A stretch of DNA of 64,000 nucleotides from Bordetella petrii (GTDB lineage Bacteria; Pseudomonadota; Gammaproteobacteria; Burkholderiales; Burkholderiaceae_B), in NCBI RefSeq assembly GCF_017356245.1, contig NZ_JAFMZZ010000001.1:343073-407072 (forward strand), written 5' to 3'. This document shows, piece after piece, positions 26,998 through 38,877 of the stretch (its first letter is position 1; every line of letters starts with the position of its first letter). The position numbers were made by a program, and so were the translations under genes. The notes beneath the pieces were generated by a model, which was not told the origin of the DNA, did no database searches, and saw only the letters and a list, made by a program, of their open reading frames with translations.

Positions 26998-27516
26998 ATG
27001 AACAACCATTACAACGATCCATTCGCGCTATCTCCCGTTCAGCATCGCGGTAACGATGACCGCGTGGACGACTTGAATTCGTCGATAGCTCTGCTGTTTG
27101 CCTTAGCCGAGAATCATCCTATACGCCATCAAAAGCCGCTGTTGCGTCGTCTCGCTGATGGATTGCAAGCGTGGCAGCATCAGGGCGGTGACCTTGCTGA
27201 CCATCTTGGTTTCGCGCCATCGGTGGGCGAGCGCCACGTATCGACGCTGGAAAATTTACGAATACGTGATTCGTTGCTGGTCGCGTTTGCTGATGCGGTG
27301 GGAAACGATCAGAAAGCGATTCGGCTCCTACGCAACGATGACGATGTGATGTGTCTCGACAATCCTCGCGCGTTCCGACTGTGGGCAGGGCTGGCTCTTG
27401 GACATATCAGGCATAGATGGTTGCTTTCCATCGGACAAAACGCTGTGCATCGAGCCAGAAAACGCCGCGACATTTCGCCCGGCGTACTCGAATTGCTGGT
27501 GAAGACCGGCATCTGA
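26998..27516 (+). CDS. Unknown 172-residue protein
   Basis: The protein is alpha-helical (IALLFALAENHPIRHQKPLLRRLADGLQAWQHQG, FADAVGNDQKAIRLLRNDDDV) and ends with a basic stretch RHRWLLSIGQNAVHRARKRRDISPG. It precedes the capsid gene by 43 bases, where packaging or scaffold genes often lie, but I find no motif to assign it. Confidence 0.6.
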   Translation: MNNHYNDPFALSPVQHRGNDDRVDDLNSSIALLFALAENHPIRHQKPLLRRLADGLQAWQHQGGDLADHLGFAPSVGERHVSTLENLRIRDSLLVAFADAVGNDQKAIRLLRNDDDVMCLDNPRAFRLWAGLALGHIRHRWLLSIGQNAVHRARKRRDISPGVLELLVKTGI

Positions 27517-27559
27517 ACCAGAATCCCTCTCACGATTAATTTACGAGGGATTCGAAATC

Positions 27560-28558
27560 ATGAACGCCACTACTGCTATCAGCGTCCCGGGCCGTACCGC
27601 TGCCCGTGCATTGAAGGCCCTAGGCATCACGGGCGGTCGCCCCGCCGCAGCTATCGAGTACGTCACCGCCAGTACCCGATGGAGCGATGCGACACGCATT
27701 GAACGCGCCCTCGACGTGATGGGAACCGGCAATCAACCGGGTCTCGCGGGCGGCGCTATCGCGGCCGATTATATGGACGCTGTCCGGCCGGCTACGATTG
27801 TTGGCCGTCTGCCCCTCCTACGCCAAATCCCGCTTTACACCCGCATGGTGACAGGCACGGGCACGACCGCATATTGGATCAACGAGGCAGACCCAAAGAC
27901 CCCTACCACCGCCTCGTACGCAAATGGCGGGTCGTTGAAGCCCTATAAAGTCGCTGCGCTCGCCGTCGTGACGCAAGAACTGGTGAAAGCGTCCGAGGTC
28001 GATACGCTGCTCACCCGTGATTTGAACGCTTCGCTTGTCGAAGCCGTCGACCTCGCTTTCATCTCACCCTCGAATGCCGGCGTTGTGGGCGAGCGCCCTG
28101 CTAGTGTGACGAATGCTGCTACCGCCATCCCCGCTACGAATGATCCTGCCGTAGACATCGCCGCGCTGATTGACGCCTTTGCCGGAAAGCTAGAAACCGC
28201 CGCGTTCGTAATGAATCCTCGGATTGCGGCGCGCTTGAACCTTCGCGGCCGTGCATTCGAAACGATCCACGCTCTAGGCGGCTCTTTGGTCGGTATTCCG
28301 GTCGTGACTTCATCGGCAGTGCCGTTCGATAGCGCCGGATCGCCCATTGCTTTGCTGGATCAAGATGGTATCGAGATTTCGGGCCTGGATGACGCTACGC
28401 TGAGGACCAGCGAGCAAGCCATCGTGTTCACTGCCGAAGGCGATACGGCCACGTCGCTATGGCAATCGGACCTGATTGGCTACCTAGCTGAAACGCCCGT
28501 CGCATGGCGTGCGCGTACCGGCTCTGTGGCCGTTATCAACGGGGCCTCGTATGGCTAA
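27560..28558 (+). CDS. HK97-type major capsid protein
   Basis: The 332-residue protein shows the HK97 fold pattern: the N-arm/E-loop part GAIAADYMDAVRPATIVGRLPLLRQIPLYTRMVTGTGTTAYWINEADPKT, then VVTQELVKASEVDTLLTRDLNASLVEAVDLAFI (spine helix), and the A-domain with GSLVGIPVVTSSAVP. Full-length phage versions are usually larger and carry an N-terminal delta domain cut by a protease; here only about 65 residues precede the conserved core and no protease gene is linked. It is the only structural gene in the element. Confidence 0.88.
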   Translation: MNATTAISVPGRTAARALKALGITGGRPAAAIEYVTASTRWSDATRIERALDVMGTGNQPGLAGGAIAADYMDAVRPATIVGRLPLLRQIPLYTRMVTGTGTTAYWINEADPKTPTTASYANGGSLKPYKVAALAVVTQELVKASEVDTLLTRDLNASLVEAVDLAFISPSNAGVVGERPASVTNAATAIPATNDPAVDIAALIDAFAGKLETAAFVMNPRIAARLNLRGRAFETIHALGGSLVGIPVVTSSAVPFDSAGSPIALLDQDGIEISGLDDATLRTSEQAIVFTAEGDTATSLWQSDLIGYLAETPVAWRARTGSVAVINGASYG

Positions 28559-28778
28559 CGATCTGCAAAGCCGATTGCTGCCCGGCGCAGCGCAGCGAAT
28601 GCTCGATTCGGTTCAGGCAACGGTTGCCGACGCCAGAGACAAGATGCCGCCTTCGCACGCGTACGCCATGGCGTATTCGTTCGCGCTCGCTGAAGAACTG
28701 CTGGCGGTAATTGAGCTTTTAGAAAAGCGTCTTACATCCATTGAAGGGCAAATTATTACCCCGGAGAACGAAAAATGA
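28551..28778 (+). CDS. Small helical protein after the capsid gene
   Basis: The 75-residue product MANDLQSRLLPGAAQRMLDSVQATVADARDKMPP... starts inside the last codons of the capsid gene (8-base overlap) and contains a coiled AYSFALAEELLAVIELLEKRLTSIEGQ stretch. Co-translation with the capsid protein and small size suggest an accessory or scaffold-like role, which is inferred only from position. Confidence 0.6.
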   Translation: MANDLQSRLLPGAAQRMLDSVQATVADARDKMPPSHAYAMAYSFALAEELLAVIELLEKRLTSIEGQIITPENEK

Positions 28779-29011
28779 ATGCCGACACTGCACCTATCAC
28801 ACGCGCCGAACTTGCTGGTGCGCTTGAATCGTTTCGACAGGGCTTGAACGGGGATGGTCATGACGCAGGCACGATTGAATCAAGCGACGTGGTGGCTCCG
28901 CTTTTTGACGATTTGGTTTATTTAGTGGCCTGCAAGCACAGATCAGCCACTGCAAACGATCTGCGTACTGCCGTTCAGCGATTCATCGAAATCTATGGCA
29001 TCCCGGAATAG
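28775..29011 (+). CDS. Small unknown protein
   Basis: A 78-residue acidic protein, MNADTAPITRAELAGALESFRQGLNGDGHDAG..., whose ATG overlaps the previous stop by four bases (ATGA). No motif recognised. Confidence 0.6.
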   Translation: MNADTAPITRAELAGALESFRQGLNGDGHDAGTIESSDVVAPLFDDLVYLVACKHRSATANDLRTAVQRFIEIYGIPE

Positions 29012-29393
29012 AGCCTGCCGGGCCTGCGGTGTGATTATCACGACCACACCGCACGGCCCTGGCCGGCCTCGCCTGTTCTGCATTACTTGCCGCCCTGTGC
29101 GTGCGGCTCCTGCGCATCGTGAGCCATGTGGCTGGTGTGGCGGTTTAGTACTCGAGAACAGGCGGCTGTACTGTTCGCTGCGTTGCTGTCACGCTGCACG
29201 TCATCGTAGAAATCACCCCCTGACCTGGGGAGAACACATGCAACGCGTTGTATCGGCTGGAAATTGGTTCACGTGCGAGACTTGCGGGAAACAAGCCCAC
29301 CGCCGCCTATCGGGCGCAGCACGTCGCAAAGGTTATCCCAATAGATGGTGTTCGATGGCCTGCCGCAATGCTGCTGCCGCCAAGATGGAATGA
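28995..29393 (+). CDS. Cysteine-rich Zn-ribbon protein
   Basis: The 132-residue basic protein has three CxxC-type clusters: CRACGVI...FCITC near 8-30, PCGWCGG...YCSLRCC near 45-65, and TCETCGK...WCSMAC near 92-122. That indicates three Zn-binding ribbons in series. There is no H-N-H catalytic triad, so it is not a clear HNH endonuclease. It overlaps the upstream gene by 17 bases. Confidence 0.6.
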   Translation: MASRNRACRACGVIITTTPHGPGRPRLFCITCRPVRAAPAHREPCGWCGGLVLENRRLYCSLRCCHAARHRRNHPLTWGEHMQRVVSAGNWFTCETCGKQAHRRLSGAARRKGYPNRWCSMACRNAAAAKME

Positions 29394-29527
29394 TGCGCGA
29401 TGGGGCGATGATGGGCGGATGATGAATTGATGACTGGGGGGGGCATCTTTAACGTGGAGAGCGCGTTTCTTGGACACCGCGCCTCCTCTCACGCGCAAAT
29501 CTTTCCCCCGATTCGCGTTAATTCCGA

Positions 29528-29555
29528 TTGCTAGCCTCGACCATCCTTCTAAAAT
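29528..29555 (+). promoter_or_regulatory. Candidate sigma-70 promoter of the HEPN/PIN pair
   Basis: TTGCTA (29528-29533) and TAAAAT (29550-29555) are separated by 16 bases and lie 45 bases before the ATG of the HEPN-like gene. They follow a gene-free stretch, so the two cargo genes are probably expressed on their own. Confidence 0.5.
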
Positions 29556-29599
29556 CGGTGCACGCAACGAATAAGCTTAATCGTGACCAGAGAGCAAAC

Positions 29600-30184
29600 A
29601 TGGTGCACCGTACAAAGCTGGCGAAGGGCTTTACTGTGGCTCAATACGAGCGAGCACGTGATGCGAAGAACGTCGAAGCCCTCGCGGATTTCATCAAGTG
29701 TCGATTCGAAGATCGGTATCTAGTTCCCGCTGGCGTTGATCGGCCGTCGGACGATAGCATTCACGGGTTCACGATGATGGCGATTGCCTGTCTGTCAATC
29801 GAAACCCTGCAAGCGTTCTATGATGGACTCCCGGATACAAGGGGACAATCAGCAGCCATGTTTCTCGGGTTCTTTGCGAACGTTGAACTAGCCGGCGAAT
29901 TGAAAGTGTTCAACGGAAACGAGTGGTTCTATCCAGATATCCGCTGCGGCATTCTGCATCAGGCAGAGACGCGCAACGGCTGGCGGATTCTGCGATGCGG
30001 CCCGTTGCTCGATAAGCCTGGTCGCACCATCAATGCCCGTAAATTCTTAGATGGATTAAGGGAGTCCGTACACCTGTACGCCGGGCTGCTGAAGACTGAC
30101 CCGAGCCGGCTGGAAAAATTTCACAGCAAGATGGCGGGAATGGTCGAAAACTGCGTAGCTCATGAGAATTTGCTGGAAAAATAG
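29600..30184 (+). CDS. HEPN-like protein with R-x4-H motif
   Basis: The 194-residue product starts at MVHRTKLAKGFTVAQYERARDAKNVEALAD; a longer in-frame TTG at 29528 is unlikely because it covers the promoter. The helical core ends in FYPDIRCGILHQAETRNGWRIL. R115 and H120 form R-x4-H (RCGILH), the ribonuclease motif of HEPN domains known in toxins, CRISPR effectors and abortive-infection proteins. It is followed 17 bases later by a PIN-like gene. HEPN assignment rests on the motif and helical character, so it is tentative. Confidence 0.55.
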   Translation: MVHRTKLAKGFTVAQYERARDAKNVEALADFIKCRFEDRYLVPAGVDRPSDDSIHGFTMMAIACLSIETLQAFYDGLPDTRGQSAAMFLGFFANVELAGELKVFNGNEWFYPDIRCGILHQAETRNGWRILRCGPLLDKPGRTINARKFLDGLRESVHLYAGLLKTDPSRLEKFHSKMAGMVENCVAHENLLEK

Positions 30185-30201
30185 CTCCGCAACCGAGAAA
30201 A

Positions 30202-31011
30202 ATGCCGATTCTAAAAGAGCTTGGAGCGGATGGCTCCATTACGCTTACGCAGATATTTTGCCGCCCCGCAGTCTATTTAGATCATTGGGCACTAATGCAG
30301 ATTGCCGATAAGTCGGCTTTCTGCGATGAACTTGTTCGTCAGATCAAGCGCCTCAACGGCACATTGATAGTCACCCAGCAGACAATATTTGAATTTTCGC
30401 GTGTGGGGAACCAGCGGCATCCTTTGGCGGTAGAAAGATTGTTTGGCTTGTTATATCCGAATCTTTATTTTGCCGACTTGAATCAGATTTTGGGGCAATT
30501 TGACCGCCCACCGCCTCAACAGCAGAAGAACTATCCCCCATCGGACACTCAGTTGTTGCGCAGCATAGTTTTGGTGTGCGGGCCTCATCCGGTGGATACA
30601 TTAAGATTCTCCGGCCTTTTGGCTGGCCTATCTCCGCTCCGCCATAAATTTGATCAGATGTGCAATTCAATTGCAAAGGCATTATCAAGCGCCCGCGTTG
30701 ATCAAGCGCAGGTGGCACTGGCTCATCAATCACGCCCGGACCCATCGAATCGAGTGAGAACGTGCATCCAGCAACTATTGCGAACGGCGTATATCAACCA
30801 CAGCAGCGCCTTTACAGGGAATGATGCCTCTGATCTGTGTCACGCTGTCGCCGCACTTTGTTTTAGCGACTACGCGCTGTTGGATGCAAAGTGGGCTGAC
30901 CTGGGGCGACAGCTCGCCGAACGCGCAAAAAAAGAGAACTGCGTTTCCTATGCGCGTACTTTTTCCAAGATTGAGACGTTTCTGGCGCATTTGGCGATGA
31001 CGTCTGCTTAG
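30202..31011 (+). CDS. PIN-like nuclease-domain protein
   Basis: The 269-residue protein carries acidic residues in PIN-like order: D27 in AVYLDHWALMQIAD, E64 in TIFEFSRVGN, D208 and D211 in GNDASDLCHAVAALCFSDYALLD, and D228. PIN domains are metal-dependent RNases common in toxins and defence systems. The middle (about 85-200) is not recognised. The gene follows the HEPN-like gene in the same direction and is probably in one operon. Confidence 0.55.
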   Translation: MPILKELGADGSITLTQIFCRPAVYLDHWALMQIADKSAFCDELVRQIKRLNGTLIVTQQTIFEFSRVGNQRHPLAVERLFGLLYPNLYFADLNQILGQFDRPPPQQQKNYPPSDTQLLRSIVLVCGPHPVDTLRFSGLLAGLSPLRHKFDQMCNSIAKALSSARVDQAQVALAHQSRPDPSNRVRTCIQQLLRTAYINHSSAFTGNDASDLCHAVAALCFSDYALLDAKWADLGRQLAERAKKENCVSYARTFSKIETFLAHLAMTSA

Positions 31012-31029
31012 AGCCTCTACGCGGCGATG

Positions 31030-31188
31030 TCAGTCGTTCGGAGTGTCGCCCTCTGGTCTAACGAGCGTGCCGGCCAGCGCCGCATCTACGTACGCGCTAA
31101 GGAACCGATCCAGGGCTAGGCGCTTTTCTTCTGGCAGCTCCCAAATCTTCGCTATTAGGTCAGGGTCAAGAGGGAGTGCGCTGTTCAT
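31030..31188 (-). CDS. Small convergent protein next to the HEPN/PIN pair
   Basis: The 52-residue frame starts at 31188 with AGGCG 6 bases upstream and reads MNSALPLDPDLIAKIWELPEEKRLALDRFLSAYVDAALAGTLVRPEG. It is amphipathic-helical and acidic, as many antitoxins are. It runs head-on against the PIN-like gene with an 18-base gap. Antitoxin or regulator status is speculation. Confidence 0.5.
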   Translation of the reverse strand: MNSALPLDPDLIAKIWELPEEKRLALDRFLSAYVDAALAGTLVRPEGDTPND

Positions 31189-31222
31189 CTTCGCCTGTAT
31201 GGTCACGCCGTAGCGTTGCTAG

Positions 31223-31258
31223 TTGGCAACGGCCCCTGATCTGGCAACGATCTGGCAA
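31223..31258 (+). repeat. Arm-type repeats, right end
   Basis: TCTGGCAACGATCTGGCAA (31240-31258) matches the left-end pair at 21284-21302 apart from T to C at the ninth base. A further TTGGCAAC at 31223-31230 makes three related copies here. The match at both ends of the element suggests integrase arm-binding sites. Confidence 0.6.
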
Positions 31259-31266
31259 CCATCAAT

Positions 31267-31297
31267 GAAAAAAGAAACGCCGCCATTGCTGGCGGCG
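31267..31297 (-). terminator. Element-supplied terminator for the restored tRNA
   Basis: Read on the minus strand, a 7-bp CGCCGCC/GGCGGCG stem is followed by TTTCTTTTTTC, 29 bases after the tRNA CCA end. It replaces the original terminator, now at 21076-21111 beyond the element. Confidence 0.85.
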
Positions 31298-31324
31298 GTA
31301 AATACCTGAATTTACAGGTGTTTT

Positions 31325-31404
<80 letters not shown>

Positions 31405-31411
31405 AGGAAAC

Positions 31412-33682
<2,271 letters not shown>

Positions 33683-34229
33683 AGTCGCTTCCGTGGTCGT
33701 CGCAACCCGTGATTGGGGCACATATGCACCACAAGGGCCCGGTGCGCGCGCGATGGCGCCGCAGCGGAACCGATGCGGGTAAAACAGGCAAGCCGGCTGA
33801 AGCCGCGTGCGCCGCGTTGGCCGCGGCGCGGGCCCCGTCGGGCCCCACCGGCACTCCTTCTGGCCTTGCGGCCCAGGGGTGCGCTGGTATCGCGGATTCG
33901 TTGCGGCGGGATTTCCGGGCGTTGCGGGGGCTGCCTTGCCTGCGACAGGCTTGCCAGCTTGAAGGGACTTGCCCCAAGCTGCTTGCGATGGACACAGCTC
34001 CGTACCTGCAACGCCGCCGGCCAAAACCCCTGCCGAACTGCGCGACTTGCCACCTAATTGTAACAAAACGGGTCGGCTGCCTGCATGCGGGGCCGGCATA
34101 TTCTGTGCCTGCCACTTCGCTATGCCGGCGCCCGGCCCGCTATGGAATCTTGTATTGAATCTGCCTTAAAGCGAATTCCCGGCGGCAAACCCTTGCAGAG
34201 CCGCCGGAAAACCCTCGATTCTACCGCAT
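33683..34229. other. Gene-free stretch between dnaG and rpoD
   Basis: These 547 bases hold no convincing gene; the open frames on either strand have no family likeness. The rpoD promoter and leader probably lie here. I could not find a confident sigma-70 or heat-shock promoter by eye. Confidence 0.5.
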
Positions 34230-36293
34230 TTAGCGTATCCCACCACCTTTTAAGACTGCCAACCGGGCAGACAGTTCCTGGTAGCGCTGGCGCGCCTCGT
34301 CGGACTCCAGGCCGGTTTCGGCCAGCCTGGCCATCTCGGCGCGGGCCGAGTCGAACTCGATACGCCGCAGGGCGTCGTCCCATTCGGTCTGGGGCTCGGG
34401 CAGGTCTTCCTGGGCCAGCAGGTCGGCGCGCATGCCCTTGAGCACGGCGGCCAGGTCGGAGTCGGGTTCGGCGGCCTGCAGCAGCGCGCCCACATGACGC
34501 GCCCCGCTGGCCTGGGCCAGCATGATGAGGTCTCGCACCAATCCTAGATGGGGCCCTTTGTCCAGAACTTCAAGCTGCTGGTCTCCCATGCTGTCGACCA
34601 GCTCGGGATGCGCCAGCAGCAGCGCCAGCAGGCGCTTGGCCAGCGATGGCATGGAACGCCGGCCCTCGTAGCCGCCCACGCCGTCGTCGCGGCGGCCGCG
34701 CCATTCGCCCTTGCCCTTCTTGCCCTGCCAATCGCCTTTCTTGCCCTGCCAGTCGCCCTTTTTACCTTGCCATTCGCCCTGCCTTGGCTGCCAGCCGCCC
34801 TGGCCGCGGCCGCCTGCCCCGGCCGGCTCGCCCATGCCGGCCGGCTCGTCGTCGTAGCCGAACCCGGCCGGTTCGTAGTCGAAATCAGGTGGCGGCGCAT
34901 CGAAATAGCCGCCGCCGTCCGGGCCGCCCGCCGGCGGCGGCATGGCGCCGGCGGCACCGCCCGCGGCCGGATTGCCGGCCGGCGGCGCAAACGGCCGCGC
35001 CGGGGCCTGCGCCAGCACCTGCGCCATTTCTTCCGGCGTCAGCTGCACCTGGCGCGCCATTTCACGCTCGATCTGCAGGCGCAGCGCGCATTCGGGAATG
35101 GCGGCCAGCAGGGGCTTGGCCTCGTGCAGGCAACTGGCGCGCCCCTCGGCCTCGGCCAGGTTGTGGCGCGAGGCCAATTCTTCGAGCAGGAACCGCGACA
35201 GCGCCATGGCCTCGCCCAGGCAGGCCCGGAACGCCTCGGCCCCCAGCTCGCGCACGTACGAGTCGGGATCGTGCTCGGCCGGCAGGAACAGGAAGCGGAT
35301 GGCGATGTCGTCGCGCAGCACCGGCAGGCAGGCTTGCAGCGCGCGCCAGGCCGCCCGGCGCCCGGCGGCGTCGCCGTCGAAACTGAAGACCACCTTATCG
35401 CTGCTGCGCAGCAGCTTCTTGACGTGATCGGGCGTGGTGGCCGTGCCCAGCGTGGCCACGGCGTTGGCGATGCCCTGCTGCGCCAGCCCGACCACATCCA
35501 TGTAGCCTTCCACCACGATGATCTGCCCTTCCTGGCGGATGGCCTGGCGCGCTTCCCACAGGCCGTAGAGTTCCTGGCCCTTGGAAAACAGCGGGGTTTC
35601 GGGCGAGTTCAGGTACTTGGGCTCACCCTTGCCGATGATGCGTCCGCCGAAACCGATGAGGCTGCCGCGCGCATTGCGGATGGGAAACATCACGCGCTCG
35701 CGGAAGCGATCGTAGCGGCGGCCGTCTTCGGACTCGATGACCAGGCCGGCCTCGACCAGCGTCGGATCGTCGTAGTTGTCGAACACCTTGGCCAGGCCAT
35801 GGCGGTCGGTGCCCGACCAGCCCAGGCCGAAATGGGCGGCGATCTCGCCTGTAAGGCCGCGCTGCTTCAGGTACTGGATGGCCGCGGGCGATGCGCGCAG
35901 CTGGCGCAGGTAGTGCGCCTGCGCGGCATCGAGCACCTGCGTGTGGCGCGATTCTTCGGCCTTGCGGCGCGCGGACTCGGCCTGCTGGCGAGGGCTGCGG
36001 TTTTCTTCTGGAACCGTCATTCCCACCGAGCCGGCGAGCGTGCGCACGGCCTCGGGGAAACTGGCGCCCGTGTGTTCCATCAGGAAGGTGATGGCGGTGC
36101 CGTGCGCGCCGCATCCGAAGCAGTGATAAAACTGCTTGGTGGGGCTGACGGTGAACGACGGGCTTTTTTCGTTATGGAAGGGGCACAGGCCAAGCAGGTT
36201 GGCACCGCCCTTGCGCAACTGCACATATCGCCCGACGACGTCGGCTACGTCGACCCGGGCGAGCAAATCCTGGATGAATGATTCTGGAATCAA
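34230..36293 (-). CDS. dnaG: DNA primase DnaG
   Basis: The 687-residue primase makes RNA primers at the replication fork. The zinc-binding domain is CPFHNEKSPSFTVSPTKQFYHCFGC (residues about 40-65). The catalytic TOPRIM core has EGYMDVVGLAQQG and SFDGDAAGRRA. Between the core and the C-terminal DnaB-binding helical bundle lies a long low-complexity linker rich in Gly, Pro and Trp, including three tandem QGKKGDW-type units (about 535-560). Gene order rpsU-dnaG-rpoD is typical. Confidence 0.96.
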   Translation of the reverse strand: MIPESFIQDLLARVDVADVVGRYVQLRKGGANLLGLCPFHNEKSPSFTVSPTKQFYHCFGCGAHGTAITFLMEHTGASFPEAVRTLAGSVGMTVPEENRSPRQQAESARRKAEESRHTQVLDAAQAHYLRQLRASPAAIQYLKQRGLTGEIAAHFGLGWSGTDRHGLAKVFDNYDDPTLVEAGLVIESEDGRRYDRFRERVMFPIRNARGSLIGFGGRIIGKGEPKYLNSPETPLFSKGQELYGLWEARQAIRQEGQIIVVEGYMDVVGLAQQGIANAVATLGTATTPDHVKKLLRSSDKVVFSFDGDAAGRRAAWRALQACLPVLRDDIAIRFLFLPAEHDPDSYVRELGAEAFRACLGEAMALSRFLLEELASRHNLAEAEGRASCLHEAKPLLAAIPECALRLQIEREMARQVQLTPEEMAQVLAQAPARPFAPPAGNPAAGGAAGAMPPPAGGPDGGGYFDAPPPDFDYEPAGFGYDDEPAGMGEPAGAGGRGQGGWQPRQGEWQGKKGDWQGKKGDWQGKKGKGEWRGRRDDGVGGYEGRRSMPSLAKRLLALLLAHPELVDSMGDQQLEVLDKGPHLGLVRDLIMLAQASGARHVGALLQAAEPDSDLAAVLKGMRADLLAQEDLPEPQTEWDDALRRIEFDSARAEMARLAETGLESDEARQRYQELSARLAVLKGGGIR

Positions 36294-36314
36294 TAGATTC
36301 TGGAATCAAAGACA

Positions 36315-36527
36315 TCAATACAGGCGGGGCGGCAGTTGTTGGCTACGAATCCGCTTGTAGTGGCGCTTGACCGCGGCGGCGTGCTTGCGCTTGCGCTCGG
36401 CCGTGGGCTTCTCGTAGAACTCGCGCGAACGCAGTTCGGTGAGCAAACCGGTCTTTTCGATGGTGCGCTTGAAGCGGCGCAGGGCGGCTTCGAACGGTTC
36501 GTTTTCCTTCAGTCGGACAATAGGCAT
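36315..36527 (-). CDS. rpsU: Ribosomal protein bS21
   Basis: The 70-residue basic protein starts at [48 protein letters not shown], identical in pattern to bS21. An in-frame upstream extension is clearly spurious. It heads the macromolecular synthesis cluster with dnaG 21 bases downstream. Confidence 0.97.
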   Translation of the reverse strand: MPIVRLKENEPFEAALRRFKRTIEKTGLLTELRSREFYEKPTAERKRKHAAAVKRHYKRIRSQQLPPRLY

Positions 36528-36856
36528 AAAGTGGCAGGCCTGCTTTGGGGTAACAAAAAGGTTGAACACACAGGGCGCTTCGACTGCAAGCCCGGCATGG
36601 CTTGTTGGTAGATTTTTGTTCCAAACGGCAAAAACAGCAAACCGCAGAACCCGAAAACCATTCAACAAACCACGCCTGTGCGCCCCGGCAACCCAGGTAG
36701 GGTTTACTGGTAACCCGAGATTCTAGCACGCCGGGTGGCGTTTGGCGAGGAATCCTGGCCAATCCCGGCGGGCCGCCCGGCACAAGGAACAGTGAATCGT
36801 CCCCTTTTACCCGGGCGGGCTGCCCGCCGCGCACCGGAACGCGCGCAACGGCAGGC
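36528..36856. promoter_or_regulatory. Upstream region of rpsU with a conserved promoter-like element
   Basis: The 329-base space contains no gene. At 36701-36733 (minus strand) it holds CGGCGTGCTAGAATCTCGGG followed by TTACCAGTAAACC, in which TGCTAGAAT fits an extended -10 promoter. A near-identical copy lies upstream of ndk at 53138-53169. Confidence 0.55.
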
Positions 36857-37402
36857 TCAGTTCGACTTCGAGCCCTTGCGGATCCAGGCCTCGAGCTGGT
36901 GCGGGCGCAGGCTGTCGTAGTCTTCGAAGGGCTGGTGAATCCAGGGGTTGGTGGGAAGTTTGTCGACATAGTAGTCGGGCGTGGCCTGCGAATGCCCCTT
37001 CCACCACAGCACCGCGCTGCGCAGTTCGGTAATTTCGGGAAACTGCTGCCGCAGGTGCGCCTGCACCCGGTTGAAGGTCAGGCCGGTATCGACCATGTCG
37101 TCGACCAGCAACACCCGCCCGGCCGGCGCCCCGCGGGTGATGGTGATGAACTGCGCGATATCCAGGTCGCCCTGCTTCGTGCCCGCCGCCTCGCGATAGC
37201 TGCTGGTGGCCAGAATGCCCAGCGGCACATCGAAAATGCGCGACATGACATCGCCCACCCGCACGCCGCCGCGCGCCAGGCACAGGATCAGGTCGAACTG
37301 CCAGCCGGACTGGTAGACCTGCAGCGTCAGGCGCTCGATCAGGCGGTTATAGCCGTCCCAGGTGATCCACAGATGGCTGTCATCGTTGGTGGGCGCGCTC
37401 AT
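36857..37402 (-). CDS. Phosphoribosyltransferase, hypoxanthine-type
   Basis: The 181-residue cytoplasmic enzyme starts at MSAPTNDDSHLWITWDGYNRL. It shows the PRTase fold with the PRPP-binding motif RVLLVDDMVDTGLTF (about residues 100-115) and a C-terminal DKLPTNPWIHQPFEDY stretch. The family transfers a ribose phosphate to purines or related bases. It follows purA on the same strand, so purine salvage is likely, though the base is not fixed by sequence. Confidence 0.85.
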   Translation of the reverse strand: MSAPTNDDSHLWITWDGYNRLIERLTLQVYQSGWQFDLILCLARGGVRVGDVMSRIFDVPLGILATSSYREAAGTKQGDLDIAQFITITRGAPAGRVLLVDDMVDTGLTFNRVQAHLRQQFPEITELRSAVLWWKGHSQATPDYYVDKLPTNPWIHQPFEDYDSLRPHQLEAWIRKGSKSN

Positions 37403-37503
37403 GGCGGTGTCTCCTGAAGATACGAAAAGGCCGCCCACCGGCATGGCCGGCGGCGGCTTCGAAATGATAACCCGGCGGGCGCCCGGCCCGCGGCGGGTGC
37501 CGG

Positions 37504-38871
<1,368 letters not shown>

Positions 38872-38877
38872 TCAGTT

